DNA of 64,000 bases from RHLJ01 sp965212165 (GCA_965212165.1 OZ243096.1:62001-126000), one strand, 5' to 3'; shown: positions 9,467-19,119, counted from the stretch's first letter. Notes: generated by a model not told the origin, from the letters alone. Program-made: numbers and translations.

Positions 9467-11913
9467 TGAGTCAATCACCATCCATAGAAAAAACTCTTTG
9501 TTACCACTGTGGAGAAAACTGCGTTAACGAATTACAAAAATTTGACGACAAAATATTTTGCTGTGAAGGCTGTCTAACTGTTTTCCAAATTCTTGATGAG
9601 AATAATCTTTGCACATATTATAGGTTAGATGAACGTGCTGGAAGAACAATTAAAAACACTTTAGAACGCGAAAGATTCGACTATTTACTGGATTTAGAAG
9701 TACAACATAAGCTTGTAGATTTCAAAAAAGGGAATACAGTATCAATTACCTTTTTTATTCCAAACATTCATTGTACTTCGTGTGTTTGGCTGCTCGAAAA
9801 CCTGCAGAATATTGACTCAGGAATATTAAATGGAACAGTAAACTTTCTTAAACGAACTGTTACTATTCTTTTTGATGATTCGGAAACTTCGCTTCGAACA
9901 ATTGTTGAATTACTTACAACCATTGGTTACGAACCTAGTTTAAAACTTGAACAACTAGATGAGAAAAAATCGCATTCAATTGAGCGTAGTTTATGGCTTA
10001 AACTTGGAGTAGCTGGTTTTTGCTTTGGTAATATTATGCTATTCAGTTTCCCTGAGTATTTAAATATTGATCAGTCAGATTCTTCCAGAGTTTTCAAATA
10101 TTTTTTTGGCAGTTTAAATATCATTTTAGCTATTCCTGTGCTCTTTTATAGTGGAATTGATTATTTGAAATCGGCCTGGGCTGCTATAAATCAAAAAGGA
10201 ATTAATTTAGATGTCCCGATTTCTATTGGGATGCTCGCTTTATTCGGTAGAAGCCTTTATGAAATACTAAGTGGTACTGGAGCTGGGTATTTCGATTCTT
10301 TTACTGGTTTTATATTCTTTTTATTAATAGGTAAAGTTGTTCAACAGAAAACTTTTGATCGCCTTTCATTTGACCGTGATTACAAGTCTTATTTACCAAT
10401 TTCTGTAATTAGAAAGAAAAACGGAAAAGAAGAATCGATCCCAGTTAATAGAATCGAAATTGGTGATCATATACTTATCAGAAATCAAGAGTTAATTCCT
10501 GTTGATTCTGTGATTATGTCTTCTTCAATAAATATTGATTATAGTTTTATTACCGGAGAATCTGATCCTGTCACTCTTCAAAAAGGCGACTTAATTTTTG
10601 CAGGTGGTAAAATAATAGGCCAATCTGGAGAACTCATTGTTTCAAAAAAAGTTGAGCACAGCTATCTAACTCAACTCTGGGAGAATGAGTCTTTTAAGAT
10701 GCATGACAGTAAGAAAAGCATTTCATCTTTCGCAGATAGAATTAGTCCTTATTTTACATTTACTGTTATTGGAATTGCCTTCCTTTCACTATTTATTTGG
10801 CTTCAAATAGACTCTTCTCAAGCTTTTACCATATTTACTGCAGTACTAATTGTAGCATGTCCATGTGCACTGGCTTTGTCAACACCTTTCACTTTAGGTT
10901 CTACTGTAAACATCCTTGCCACAAATGGAATTTATTTAAAAAACCTTTCTGTAGTCGAAGAACTATCAAAGGCTAATACATTTGTTTATGATAAGACAGG
11001 AACTATCACAGAGTCGAAAAAATCTTATGTTGAATTTATAGGAGAATCACTTTCAGATAAGGAAATACAATTTTTAGCATCGACCTGTAGACCTTCTACT
11101 CACCCCTTATCAAAGACAATATTTAATAGTCTTAGTTCTCAAAAGTTACTAAAGGCAGATGACTTTATTGAAATCCCTGGAAAAGGAATTATAGCCTCAT
11201 TTAATACTGATTCACTTTATTTAGGGAGCTTAGCTTTTATCCTTAAAGAATTTCCCGATTTAGATATCAAACTGTCTGGTTTTTCTGAAACTGGTTCGAC
11301 CATTCATGTGGTTATAAATAATACGTATAAAGGCTTTTATAGAATTCATCATACCTTCAGAGATGGCCTTAAAAGCTTGCTTCAGCAGTTTGATGATCTA
11401 GACTCAGCTCAATACTTACTTTCTGGAGATAATGAAAATGAGAAGACTTCGCTTTTAAATCTTTTCTCTGGTTGGATTGAAATGAAATTCAATCAATCAC
11501 CGACTCAGAAATTAGAATTTATCGAATCATTGAAGAATTCTGAGTCACATATAATGATGATAGGTGATGGTTTAAATGATGCTGGTGCATTAAAAGCTAG
11601 TGATTTTGGAATTGCTGTTTCAGATGATAAAAGTTCATTTTCACCTGCTTGTGATGCAATTATTGACTCGAAGTCCTTAGGCTCACTCCACCACTTCGTT
11701 AGCTTTAGCCAGTATGCATTTAAGATTATTATCCTCAGTTTTTCAATATCACTGATTTATAATTTAACAGGTCTTGGTTTTGCAATTACAGGTAATCTTT
11801 CCCCTTTAGTTGCAGCAATATTAATGCCCTTAAGCTCTATTACAATTATGGCATTTACCACTGTCGCAACACGATTAACAGCACATAAGATGGGGTTAAA
11901 AATATGGCAGTAA
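9466..11913 (+). CDS. ccoI: Cation-translocating P-type ATPase, CcoI/FixI (copper supply to cbb3 oxidase)
   Basis: 815 aa P1B-type ATPase. The N-terminus has a Cys-rich metal site (CYHCGE, CCEGC near residues 13-36) typical of CcoI, then an HMA domain with HCTSC (C103, C106). It is followed by paired membrane helices, the actuator motif TGES, the CPC membrane metal site (C465-P-C467), the phosphorylation motif DKTGTIT (D509), THPLS and the hinge GDGLNDAGALKASDFG. It exports copper across the inner membrane for oxidase CuB assembly. The overlaps with rrf2 and ccoS fit translational coupling in the oxidase operon. Confidence 0.94.
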   Translation: MSQSPSIEKTLCYHCGENCVNELQKFDDKIFCCEGCLTVFQILDENNLCTYYRLDERAGRTIKNTLERERFDYLLDLEVQHKLVDFKKGNTVSITFFIPNIHCTSCVWLLENLQNIDSGILNGTVNFLKRTVTILFDDSETSLRTIVELLTTIGYEPSLKLEQLDEKKSHSIERSLWLKLGVAGFCFGNIMLFSFPEYLNIDQSDSSRVFKYFFGSLNIILAIPVLFYSGIDYLKSAWAAINQKGINLDVPISIGMLALFGRSLYEILSGTGAGYFDSFTGFIFFLLIGKVVQQKTFDRLSFDRDYKSYLPISVIRKKNGKEESIPVNRIEIGDHILIRNQELIPVDSVIMSSSINIDYSFITGESDPVTLQKGDLIFAGGKIIGQSGELIVSKKVEHSYLTQLWENESFKMHDSKKSISSFADRISPYFTFTVIGIAFLSLFIWLQIDSSQAFTIFTAVLIVACPCALALSTPFTLGSTVNILATNGIYLKNLSVVEELSKANTFVYDKTGTITESKKSYVEFIGESLSDKEIQFLASTCRPSTHPLSKTIFNSLSSQKLLKADDFIEIPGKGIIASFNTDSLYLGSLAFILKEFPDLDIKLSGFSETGSTIHVVINNTYKGFYRIHHTFRDGLKSLLQQFDDLDSAQYLLSGDNENEKTSLLNLFSGWIEMKFNQSPTQKLEFIESLKNSESHIMMIGDGLNDAGALKASDFGIAVSDDKSSFSPACDAIIDSKSLGSLHHFVSFSQYAFKIIILSFSISLIYNLTGLGFAITGNLSPLVAAILMPLSSITIMAFTTVATRLTAHKMGLKIWQ

Positions 11914-12086
11914 TCGTGTACCTGATAATATTTAGCCTTTTTGTAGCGCTTACTTTCTTAGCACTTTTTTTCTGGGCAGTTAAAAGTGGACAGTTTGATG
12001 ACCCTCAAACTCCTTCGATGAGGATGCTTTTTGAGGATGAAATTATTTCGAATAAAAATAAAACACTAACTAATAAAACGGACTAG
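11904..12086 (+). CDS. ccoS: cbb3 oxidase maturation protein CcoS
   Basis: 60 aa with a single N-terminal membrane helix (VIVYLIIFSLFVALTFLALF) followed by FFWAVKSGQFDD, the conserved CcoS end of helix (W-x-x-x-x-G-Q-F/Y-D-D). CcoS is needed for inserting haem and copper into CcoN. It overlaps ccoI by 10 nt and is followed 4 nt later by ccoNO. Confidence 0.9.
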   Translation: MAVIVYLIIFSLFVALTFLALFFWAVKSGQFDDPQTPSMRMLFEDEIISNKNKTLTNKTD

Positions 12087-12090
12087 AACC

Positions 12091-14277
12091 ATGGCGGTTG
12101 ATACGTTTCATTACGACAATAAAGTAGTTCGCAATTTCGGGATTGCATCTATGACATTTGGGATCGTTGGTTTCCTTGTGGGACTAATTATCGCACTCAA
12201 ACTAATATACCCTGACTTTTTAGGATTTATTCCTGAACTCTCATACGGTAGATTGCGACCACTTCATACCAATGCGGTAATCTTTGCTTTTGCAGGAAAT
12301 GCCATCTTTTATGGAGTTTATTATTCACTTCCAAGACTTTGTAAAGCTCCAATGTGGAGCCCTATACTTAGTAATGTACATTTCTGGGGTTGGCAAGCTA
12401 TCATCCTATCAGCAGTGTTAACGCTTCCTTTTGGAATTACAACAAGTAAAGAATACGCTGAATTAGAATGGCCTATTGATATTGCTATTACTCTTGTTTG
12501 GGTAATTTTTGGTGTGAATATGATCATGACGATATTAAAGCGTCGTGAGAAGCATCTTTATGTTGCAATCTGGTTCTATATCGCAACCTTTGTTACTGTT
12601 GCTGTGCTTCATGTAGTGAACTCATTTGAAATGCCTGCTACTTTGTTTAAAAGTTATTCTTTGTATGCTGGCGTTCAAGATGCTCTAGTTCAATGGTGGT
12701 ATGGTCATAATGCAGTAGCTTTCTTTTTAACGACTCCATTTTTAGGGATAATGTATTATTTCATCCCGAAAGCCGCTAATCGACCAATTTTCTCGTACCG
12801 GTTGTCTATTGTTCACTTTTGGTCGCTTATCTTTATCTACATTTGGGCTGGACCTCATCATTTGCTTTATACTTCTCTTCCAGGTTGGGCTCAAGCATTA
12901 GGTACTGTTTTTAGTTTAATGCTTATTGCGCCGTCTTGGGGTGGTATGTTGAACGGTTTGCTAACATTGCGCGGAGCATGGGATAAGGTTCGTGAAGATC
13001 CAGTTTTAAAATTCCTCGTAGTTGGTGTAACCGCCTATGGTATGGTAACCTTTGAAGGGCCAATGCTTTCCATTGCTAATGTTAATGCAATTGCACATTA
13101 CTCGGATTATATAATTGGTCATGTTCATAATGGCGCTCTTCTTTGGAATGGTGGGCTTACTTTTGCTATGCTATACTACATCACACCAAAAATTTATAAA
13201 ACAAAGTTATACTCTGTGAGGTTAGCAAATATCCATTTCTGGTTTGCTACTATGGGTGCGATATTCTATGTAATCCCAATGTATTGGGGCGGTATCACTC
13301 AAAGTTTAATGTGGAAACAATTTACTGCAGAAGGTTTCTTACAGTATCCAAACTTCCTTGAAACTGTAGTTCAAATCATACCAATGTATGCATTACGAGC
13401 TTTTGGTGGAACATTATTCATAGTTGGAGCACTCTTTGGTGTCTATAACATTGCAAAGACAGCCATGAGTGGAAAATTAAATGCAGATGAAGAAGCTCAA
13501 GCTCCTGCACTTATTGATCCAACTGATGGGCATGAAGAAAAATGGCATAGAAAACTTGAAGGTCGTCCACTTAAATTTACTCTTCTTGTTGTAGTAGCGA
13601 TTCTTATAGGTGGAATTGTTGAGTATATGCCTACTGCCTTAATCGACTCCAATATTCCTACCATAGAAAGTGTAAAACCCTATACTCCTCTTGAAGTTGC
13701 AGGTCGTGATATTTATATAGCTGAAGGCTGTAATAATTGTCATTCACAAATGATTCGTCCATTTAGATCTGAAACTGAACGTTATGGAGAATACTCAAAA
13801 GCTGGAGAATTTGTTTACGATCATCCATTCTTATGGGGTTCCAAACGAACTGGCCCTGATCTCCACCGAATTGGTGGGAAGTATCCTGATTCATGGCATT
13901 TGAGACATATGTATGATCCTAATTCAACTTCACCTGGTTCAATAATGCCAGCCTATACATGGTTATTGACAAAGGAAACTGATGTTGAAAGCATACCTAA
14001 TAAGATAAATGCTCTTCGAACAGTAGGTGTGCCTTATGCAGAAGGTTATGATGATATTGCTATCAGAGACTTTAAGGTTCAAGCTGAACAAATTGCGAAT
14101 GGTCTTAAAGAAAATGGATTTGGTGAGGTTGAAGGAATTAAAATCACATCAGATAAAGAAATCATTGCATTGATTGCATATCTACAACGACTTGGCATAG
14201 ATATAAAAGGCAATAATGATCCTTTCGAAGGACTTCCATCAAATGCTCGTATGGGCGCTAATGTTAAGGAGAACTAG
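12091..14277 (+). CDS. ccoNO: Fused cbb3-type cytochrome c oxidase subunits I and II (CcoN-CcoO)
   Basis: 728 aa. Residues 1 to about 480 are CcoN: 12 or so membrane helices, haem-ligand His in RLRPLHTNAVIF (H59), WWYGHNAVAFF and the His pair of AGPHHLLYT, and HVHNGALLWNG. After a linker (AQAPALIDPTDG) comes CcoO, with one helix and a haem c motif CNNCH (C547, C550, H551), SQMIRPFRSET and the Met-ligand region PGSIMPAY. It is the catalytic core reducing oxygen at high affinity. The fusion of the two subunits is the notable feature. Genes for assembly factors flank it on both sides. Confidence 0.95.
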   Translation: MAVDTFHYDNKVVRNFGIASMTFGIVGFLVGLIIALKLIYPDFLGFIPELSYGRLRPLHTNAVIFAFAGNAIFYGVYYSLPRLCKAPMWSPILSNVHFWGWQAIILSAVLTLPFGITTSKEYAELEWPIDIAITLVWVIFGVNMIMTILKRREKHLYVAIWFYIATFVTVAVLHVVNSFEMPATLFKSYSLYAGVQDALVQWWYGHNAVAFFLTTPFLGIMYYFIPKAANRPIFSYRLSIVHFWSLIFIYIWAGPHHLLYTSLPGWAQALGTVFSLMLIAPSWGGMLNGLLTLRGAWDKVREDPVLKFLVVGVTAYGMVTFEGPMLSIANVNAIAHYSDYIIGHVHNGALLWNGGLTFAMLYYITPKIYKTKLYSVRLANIHFWFATMGAIFYVIPMYWGGITQSLMWKQFTAEGFLQYPNFLETVVQIIPMYALRAFGGTLFIVGALFGVYNIAKTAMSGKLNADEEAQAPALIDPTDGHEEKWHRKLEGRPLKFTLLVVVAILIGGIVEYMPTALIDSNIPTIESVKPYTPLEVAGRDIYIAEGCNNCHSQMIRPFRSETERYGEYSKAGEFVYDHPFLWGSKRTGPDLHRIGGKYPDSWHLRHMYDPNSTSPGSIMPAYTWLLTKETDVESIPNKINALRTVGVPYAEGYDDIAIRDFKVQAEQIANGLKENGFGEVEGIKITSDKEIIALIAYLQRLGIDIKGNNDPFEGLPSNARMGANVKEN

Positions 14278-14279
14278 TC

Positions 14280-14471
14280 ATGTATAAAGATGTACTCAGA
14301 ACTATGGAAGGAATTGAAATCTTCCCAAGTATTTCACTTATCCTGTTTTTTGGCTTTTTCATCCTTCTAGTAGTCTATTTGATAAGAACAGGAAAACACC
14401 ATTGGGATGATGTAGCAAATCTTCCCTTAGAATCTGATGAAACTATTAACCAGAAATTCACACAATCATGA
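14280..14471 (+). CDS. ccoQ: CcoQ-like small membrane subunit of cbb3 oxidase
   Basis: 63 aa with one membrane helix (SLILFFGFFILLVVYLIRTG) and a short charged tail. Its place between ccoNO and ccoP and its size identify it as CcoQ or an equivalent stabilising subunit; the sequence is too short for firm homology. It overlaps the ccoP start by 4 nt. Confidence 0.75.
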   Translation: MYKDVLRTMEGIEIFPSISLILFFGFFILLVVYLIRTGKHHWDDVANLPLESDETINQKFTQS

Positions 14472-15067
14472 AGATTTTAGATGACGAAAAAGACAAACTA
14501 CTTAATCATGAATATGATGGAATCCGAGAATTAGATAATCATATGCCTACTTGGTGGCTTTGGTTGTTTTACTTCACTATTGGTTGGGGGTTTCTATACT
14601 TAGTTTATTATCAGTTTACGGATGTTGGTCCAGATCAACATGAGCAATATGCTCTCGAAATGGCAGCAGCTGAAGAGAAATATGGCTCAGGAGTTAATGA
14701 GGATAATAACCTTGCTAGTATTGTATGGGAATTCCAAAATGATGAAGCATCTTTAGTTCGTGGAAAAGAAGTTTATATGAGTACAAATAACCTTTGCTTC
14801 ACATGCCATGGTAATGCAGGTGAAGGCTTAGTTGGACCAAACTTAGCTGACGATTTGTGGATTCATGGTTGTTCAGCCGAAAATTTAGCAACAAACATTG
14901 CTACTGGTTTCATGGAAAAAGGGATGATGCCATATGGTAGCAATGCACCTATTGGTGAAGAAGATATGACTGATTTAATTAGCTATATCGCTTCTTTACA
15001 AGGAACAAATCCACCAAACTCAAAAGCAGTTGATGAAAGTCGTGCTGTTGAGTGTACAATAGAATAA
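14468..15067 (+). CDS. ccoP: cbb3 oxidase subunit CcoP (single-haem cytochrome c)
   Basis: 199 aa. The N-terminal DGIRELDNHMPTWW, then a membrane helix and IGWGFLYLVYYQ, is the CcoP signature. Only one CxxCH haem motif is present (CFTCH: C110, C113, H114), with a Met ligand probably in EKGMMPYG, whereas proteobacterial CcoP has two haems and about 300 aa. It delivers electrons from the bc or alternative complex to CcoO. It is preceded by ccoQ and followed 9 nt later by a small Cys-rich gene. Confidence 0.92.
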   Translation: MKILDDEKDKLLNHEYDGIRELDNHMPTWWLWLFYFTIGWGFLYLVYYQFTDVGPDQHEQYALEMAAAEEKYGSGVNEDNNLASIVWEFQNDEASLVRGKEVYMSTNNLCFTCHGNAGEGLVGPNLADDLWIHGCSAENLATNIATGFMEKGMMPYGSNAPIGEEDMTDLISYIASLQGTNPPNSKAVDESRAVECTIE

Positions 15068-15076
15068 GGAGTTAAT

Positions 15077-15301
15077 ATGTGTCTAAAATTTGATCCAGAA
15101 GAGAACACCTTAAAACAGACTTGCTCAGGTAAGTGCAAAAATAAGTGCGGTTTTAAAGTTGATAATGATGATGACCTAATGGAGGCTCGTAAAGTTCGTA
15201 TCGGTTTTAAAAAACAAACTTCTTCTGAAATGATAGATACCCCTTTAGGCCTAAAGAGTAGTTCATTAGACGCGGAAATTAATTCTTTTAATATCTTATA
15301 G
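15077..15301 (+). CDS. Unknown small Cys-rich protein in the cbb3 operon
   Basis: 74 aa that I do not recognise. Four cysteines lie near the N-terminus: C2, then C16-x3-C20-x3-C24 within a lysine-rich patch (CSGKCKNKCGF). The rest is charged, with no signal peptide or membrane helix, so it should be cytoplasmic. A strong AAGGAG lies 5 nt before the ATG. The next start codon is 3 nt after its stop, so it is certainly co-transcribed with ccoP and ccoG. Position suggests a part in metal or haem handling for the oxidase (copper, Fe-S or redox sensing); that is inference. Being a real gene is supported by the ribosome site and tight packing. Confidence 0.72.
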   Translation: MCLKFDPEENTLKQTCSGKCKNKCGFKVDNDDDLMEARKVRIGFKKQTSSEMIDTPLGLKSSSLDAEINSFNIL

Positions 15302-15304
15302 AAA

Positions 15305-16759
15305 ATGTCTAAGAATACAGACCGAAGAATTGAAAACGACACCTTTCGCGACCACCTTGCTACAGTAAATGAGCAAGGTGGGCGAAACTGGATTTATCCA
15401 AAAAAACCAAGTGGCCGTTTTTATAAAGCTAGAAACATTGTTGCTTTACTTCTTCTTGCATTCTTTTTTTCTGGCCCCTTTATCGAAATAAATGGTCATC
15501 CTTTGTTAATGATCAATATTCTTGAAAGGCAATTTGTAATCTTTGGAGTAGCTTTTTGGCCTCAGGATTTACATCTACTTGTATTCGGAATGCTCGCCTT
15601 TATTGTTGGAGTAGTGTTATTTACTACCATATTTGGCAGGCTTTTCTGCGGTTGGGCTTGCCCACAAACCATTTTTATGGAGATGGTTTTCAGAAGAATT
15701 GAATACTGGATAGAAGGTGATTCTTCAAGTCAGATTCGTTTAAATAATGCTCCTTGGTCTGCGGAAAAAATATTTAAAAAAGGAAGTAAGCATGTCATTT
15801 TCTATTCAATGGCATTTCTTATTTCTAATTTATTTCTCGCATATGTAATTGGGAAAGACGCTTGGTTTGAGCTAATAACCGATCCTCCATCACAACATGT
15901 GGCAGGACTCTCATCAATGATTATTTTTAGTGGTGTTTTCTACGGTGTCTTTGCATTTATGCGAGAGCAAGTATGCCATTTTGTTTGTCCTTACGGTAGA
16001 ATGCAATCTGTAATGCTCGATAACAACTCAATTAACGTAATGTACGACTATGTACGTGGTGAAAGCCGTGCAAAAATTGGGGATCGCAAAAAAGTTGAGA
16101 CAAGAAAAGCATCACTCGCTGATCTTGGCTTTTCGGAAGAGACAACCTTTGGAGACTGCATCGATTGTAACCAATGCGTAAAGGTCTGCCCAATGGGTAT
16201 TGATATCAGAAATGGCACTCAGCTTGAGTGTGTGCACTGTACTGCTTGTATTGATGCTTGCGATGAAATCATGGATAAGATTGATAAACCTAGAGGACTT
16301 ATTCGTTATTCGTCTGAAAATGCTATTCGATCTGAACAACGAAAAATTATTACACCAAGAGTGATTGGCTATAGTGGAGTATTATTAGTCCTAATAACAG
16401 TTTTTGTAGTATTAATGGGCATGCGTACTGATTTAGAAACAACAATTCTAAGAGAGAGGGGCACTCTATATCAAGAACTTCCAAATAATATATATAGCAA
16501 TATTTATTCCATAAAAGTTATTAATAAAACCTTTGATGAGATCGACTATGAATTGGAATTGGTTTCACCAAAAGGAGAAATTGTATCGCTTGGATTAATG
16601 AATACTGTTCAAGGTCAGAGTTTAGTTGAAGGTCGTTTTATGGTTCAACTATCACAAGAACAACTCGATGGCTTACAAACCGAATTAATTTTTGCTGTAT
16701 TGTTAAATGGCGAAAAAATCGAAAATGTCAAAACCGGCTTTTTAGGGCCAAATAAATAA
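15305..16759 (+). CDS. ccoG: Cytochrome c oxidase accessory protein CcoG (FixG/RdxA)
   Basis: 484 aa. About five membrane helices, the motif FCGWACPQTIFMEMVFRRIEY, then two 4Fe-4S ferredoxin motifs: C285, C288, C291, C295 and C309, C312, C315, C319. A last helix precedes a C-terminal periplasmic Ig-like FixG domain from about residue 380. The family is thought to reduce copper for cbb3 oxidase assembly. The short spacings to the upstream Cys-rich gene (3 nt) and to ccoH (4 nt) show one operon. Confidence 0.94.
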   Translation: MSKNTDRRIENDTFRDHLATVNEQGGRNWIYPKKPSGRFYKARNIVALLLLAFFFSGPFIEINGHPLLMINILERQFVIFGVAFWPQDLHLLVFGMLAFIVGVVLFTTIFGRLFCGWACPQTIFMEMVFRRIEYWIEGDSSSQIRLNNAPWSAEKIFKKGSKHVIFYSMAFLISNLFLAYVIGKDAWFELITDPPSQHVAGLSSMIIFSGVFYGVFAFMREQVCHFVCPYGRMQSVMLDNNSINVMYDYVRGESRAKIGDRKKVETRKASLADLGFSEETTFGDCIDCNQCVKVCPMGIDIRNGTQLECVHCTACIDACDEIMDKIDKPRGLIRYSSENAIRSEQRKIITPRVIGYSGVLLVLITVFVVLMGMRTDLETTILRERGTLYQELPNNIYSNIYSIKVINKTFDEIDYELELVSPKGEIVSLGLMNTVQGQSLVEGRFMVQLSQEQLDGLQTELIFAVLLNGEKIENVKTGFLGPNK

Positions 16760-16763
16760 ATCT

Positions 16764-17216
16764 ATGATGAAAAAACTCGATTGGGGAAAAGGAATATTTA
16801 TAGTAATTACCCTTTTTATTATTGGAACCTTAAGCATGGTTAGTTACTTCATTAGTCTAGATTTTTATATGGTAAATAATAATCACTATGAAGAAGGGGT
16901 CGAATACCAAGTAACTATTGATAGTAAGGAACGAGCTTCTCAATTAGAGAACCCAGTTGTTATTCTTTTCGATGAAGAGAGAGTAGCATTAAAGGTAATA
17001 TTCCCAGATGACATACTAGATAAAGCTAAGGAAGGAACCATCAACCTTTATAGACCTAATGATTCTTCTAAAGACAGAAATCTAGCCCTTCAATTTGATG
17101 CGGGTAACACCCACGTTATTCCAATGGACCGAATGGATAAAGGGAAATGGATTTTGACAATTAATTGGTTCATGGATGATCTTGAATACCAAGAAGAACA
17201 AGTAATAATTATCTAG
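16764..17216 (+). CDS. ccoH: FixH/CcoH family protein
   Basis: 150 aa: one N-terminal membrane helix (GIFIVITLFIIGTLSMVSYF) and a small periplasmic beta-rich domain ending in DKGKWILTINWFMDD, as in FixH, which helps cbb3 subunit assembly. The NNHYEEGVEYQ segment after the helix is also typical. It sits between ccoG and the TauE/SafE-like gene with 1-4 nt gaps. Confidence 0.88.
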   Translation: MMKKLDWGKGIFIVITLFIIGTLSMVSYFISLDFYMVNNNHYEEGVEYQVTIDSKERASQLENPVVILFDEERVALKVIFPDDILDKAKEGTINLYRPNDSSKDRNLALQFDAGNTHVIPMDRMDKGKWILTINWFMDDLEYQEEQVIII

Positions 17217-17217
17217 C

Positions 17218-17931
17218 ATGGAACTTTGGACGGCATTAGTCTTAGGTTTTGCTGGGAGTTTCCACTGTGTAGGAATGTGTGGGCCACTAGCAATGTCGCT
17301 CCCAAGAAATAGTTCAAGAATATCATCTCTAACACTTAATGCGCTTATTTATAATTCAGGTAGAATATTAACATATTCTATATTTGGACTTTTATTCGGA
17401 ATTCTTGGTACTCAAATAACGATTTCTGGTTTCCAAGGTTTGTTATCAATCCTATTGGGAATTGCAATTATTACTGGGGTTGTATTAAATAGATATTTCA
17501 CGAAACACAAAAGACCCTCTTTCTATAAAAAATTTAATGAATACGTTTCTACTTATTATGGTCTTTTAATTAGAAAACAATCTTTATCTGCACTACTTGG
17601 GATGGGATTTTTAAACGGTTTATTGCCTTGTGCATTTGTTTATTCAGGCCTTGCTGCAGCAGTATTAACTGAATCTCCAATTCATAGCATGACATATATG
17701 GCTTTATTTGGAATAGGTACTTTCCCAGCCATGTATTTTATGTATTTAGCGCCTTCTATTCTCTCGCTTGACATACGAAATTCAGTAAGAAAGCTTATTC
17801 CTTATCTTGCCTTTAGCTTAGGTGTGTTTCTAATAATAAGAGGTGTTGCCCTCCAAGATTTAAGCCTTAGTAGGATTCTTGCAGAAAATATTGATGCATT
17901 CTGTATTTTTCCAGGAACTAAGATCAACTGA
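17218..17931 (+). CDS. Sulfite exporter TauE/SafE-type (UreH-like) membrane protein of the cbb3 cluster
   Basis: 237 aa, about six membrane helices in two repeats, each with a Cys-containing motif: GFAGSFHCVGMCGPLA near residue 10 and GFLNGLLPCAFVYSGLAAA near residue 136. The HCxxMCGP motif is seen in transporters next to cbb3 genes and is thought to serve copper or another metal/redox role, not sulfite export. It is the last gene of the unit, starting 1 nt after ccoH. The substrate is uncertain. Confidence 0.82.
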   Translation: MELWTALVLGFAGSFHCVGMCGPLAMSLPRNSSRISSLTLNALIYNSGRILTYSIFGLLFGILGTQITISGFQGLLSILLGIAIITGVVLNRYFTKHKRPSFYKKFNEYVSTYYGLLIRKQSLSALLGMGFLNGLLPCAFVYSGLAAAVLTESPIHSMTYMALFGIGTFPAMYFMYLAPSILSLDIRNSVRKLIPYLAFSLGVFLIIRGVALQDLSLSRILAENIDAFCIFPGTKIN

Positions 17932-17940
17932 GTATATTGT

Positions 17941-19119
17941 TTAGTCTTTCCACTCAACAATGCTTTTTGTATCCATTGCTTCAATAGCCATATTGACTAA
18001 AATTGAAACATTTGCTCCTGTTTCTACATTTGAATCGGGTTCTTTTCCAGTGTTTACGTTATCTCTGAAATCTATAAGGGCCTGTTTTGTAGCATCCATA
18101 TCATCTGCAACTGTAATAGGAGCTCCTTCACCACGTTCCCATGCTTCTGACGTAGCTCCAGATACACCATCAACTAAACCAGTTTCTCGCGCTTGATCTA
18201 GATTTTCAAGATAGATCTTTGCTCCTCCAAAATTAATAACAAGAGTTCCCTTTTGACCCTGAACAGTAATTTGATAACGTTCGTAGGCATTTGTTGTCAA
18301 ACTTGTGAACTTAGTATTCATTCCATTTGGATATTGCATCATAATGTGAACATTATCATAGGTCTCTCTTCCATCTTTCCAATAGTCAATGCCACCAAAT
18401 CCTGAGACATGAGTTGGAGTTGTTCCTGCTACCCAATTACAAAAATCTATTTGATGAGAACATAATTCGGCAGTCAATCCACCGGAATATTCTCGATACA
18501 TTCGCCAATTTATCATTCGTTCCCATTTTGGATCAGGTACTGGTCTTCTCCAATCACCATTCCTATTCCACTGACATTCGATCGATTCAATATGGCCTAT
18601 ATAACCACTATTTATAATTTCTACAGCTCTGTGATATAGACGACTGCTATGGTATTGATGACCAACTTGAAAAACTGGGTTGTAAGCATTAACTCTTTTT
18701 ACAAGATCTTTAGCTGGTTGAATACCTTGAATCATTGTTTTTTCACAATAAATATGTTTTCCAGATTGGAGAACATCCTCTAAAACTTCATCATGTAATC
18801 CATATGGAACGGCAATTATGATAGCGTCAATACTCTTATCGTCTAGAATTCTACGATAATCTTCATATCCTTTCGCTCCATTAGTAGCCTTATTTACGCA
18901 ATCCTCTAACCTAAAGGGGATAATATCAGAACATGCTGTAACCTGCGCGCCTTCAATTTCTTTGAGTAAATACGAAAGCCCTGTTCCTCGATCACCAGTT
19001 CCAATAACTCCAATGTTAAGATCAGCGAATTCTTTAGAGCGGTAAACTCCGGCAAAACCTGAAGTTAAAGCTGCAGCGCTTACAAGCCCAGTACTTTTGA
19101 TAAAATCTTTTCTTTTCAT
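17941..19119 (-). CDS. Gfo/Idh/MocA family oxidoreductase with secretion signal (second of two)
   Basis: 392 aa. A Tat-like leader (KRKDFIKSTGLVSAAALTSG) precedes the Rossmann motif GVIGTGDRGTG. The family lysine is in HIYCEKTMIQ, and VFQVGHQYHSSRLY continues the substrate pocket. These NAD(P)-dependent enzymes oxidise sugar hydroxyls; exported ones are often found with DUF1080 proteins in 3-keto-glycoside metabolism. It starts 6 nt after the paralogue upstream and is the last gene of a three-gene unit. The twin-arginine motif is only partial (KRKD), so export is likely but not certain. Confidence 0.85.
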   Translation of the reverse strand: MKRKDFIKSTGLVSAAALTSGFAGVYRSKEFADLNIGVIGTGDRGTGLSYLLKEIEGAQVTACSDIIPFRLEDCVNKATNGAKGYEDYRRILDDKSIDAIIIAVPYGLHDEVLEDVLQSGKHIYCEKTMIQGIQPAKDLVKRVNAYNPVFQVGHQYHSSRLYHRAVEIINSGYIGHIESIECQWNRNGDWRRPVPDPKWERMINWRMYREYSGGLTAELCSHQIDFCNWVAGTTPTHVSGFGGIDYWKDGRETYDNVHIMMQYPNGMNTKFTSLTTNAYERYQITVQGQKGTLVINFGGAKIYLENLDQARETGLVDGVSGATSEAWERGEGAPITVADDMDATKQALIDFRDNVNTGKEPDSNVETGANVSILVNMAIEAMDTKSIVEWKD

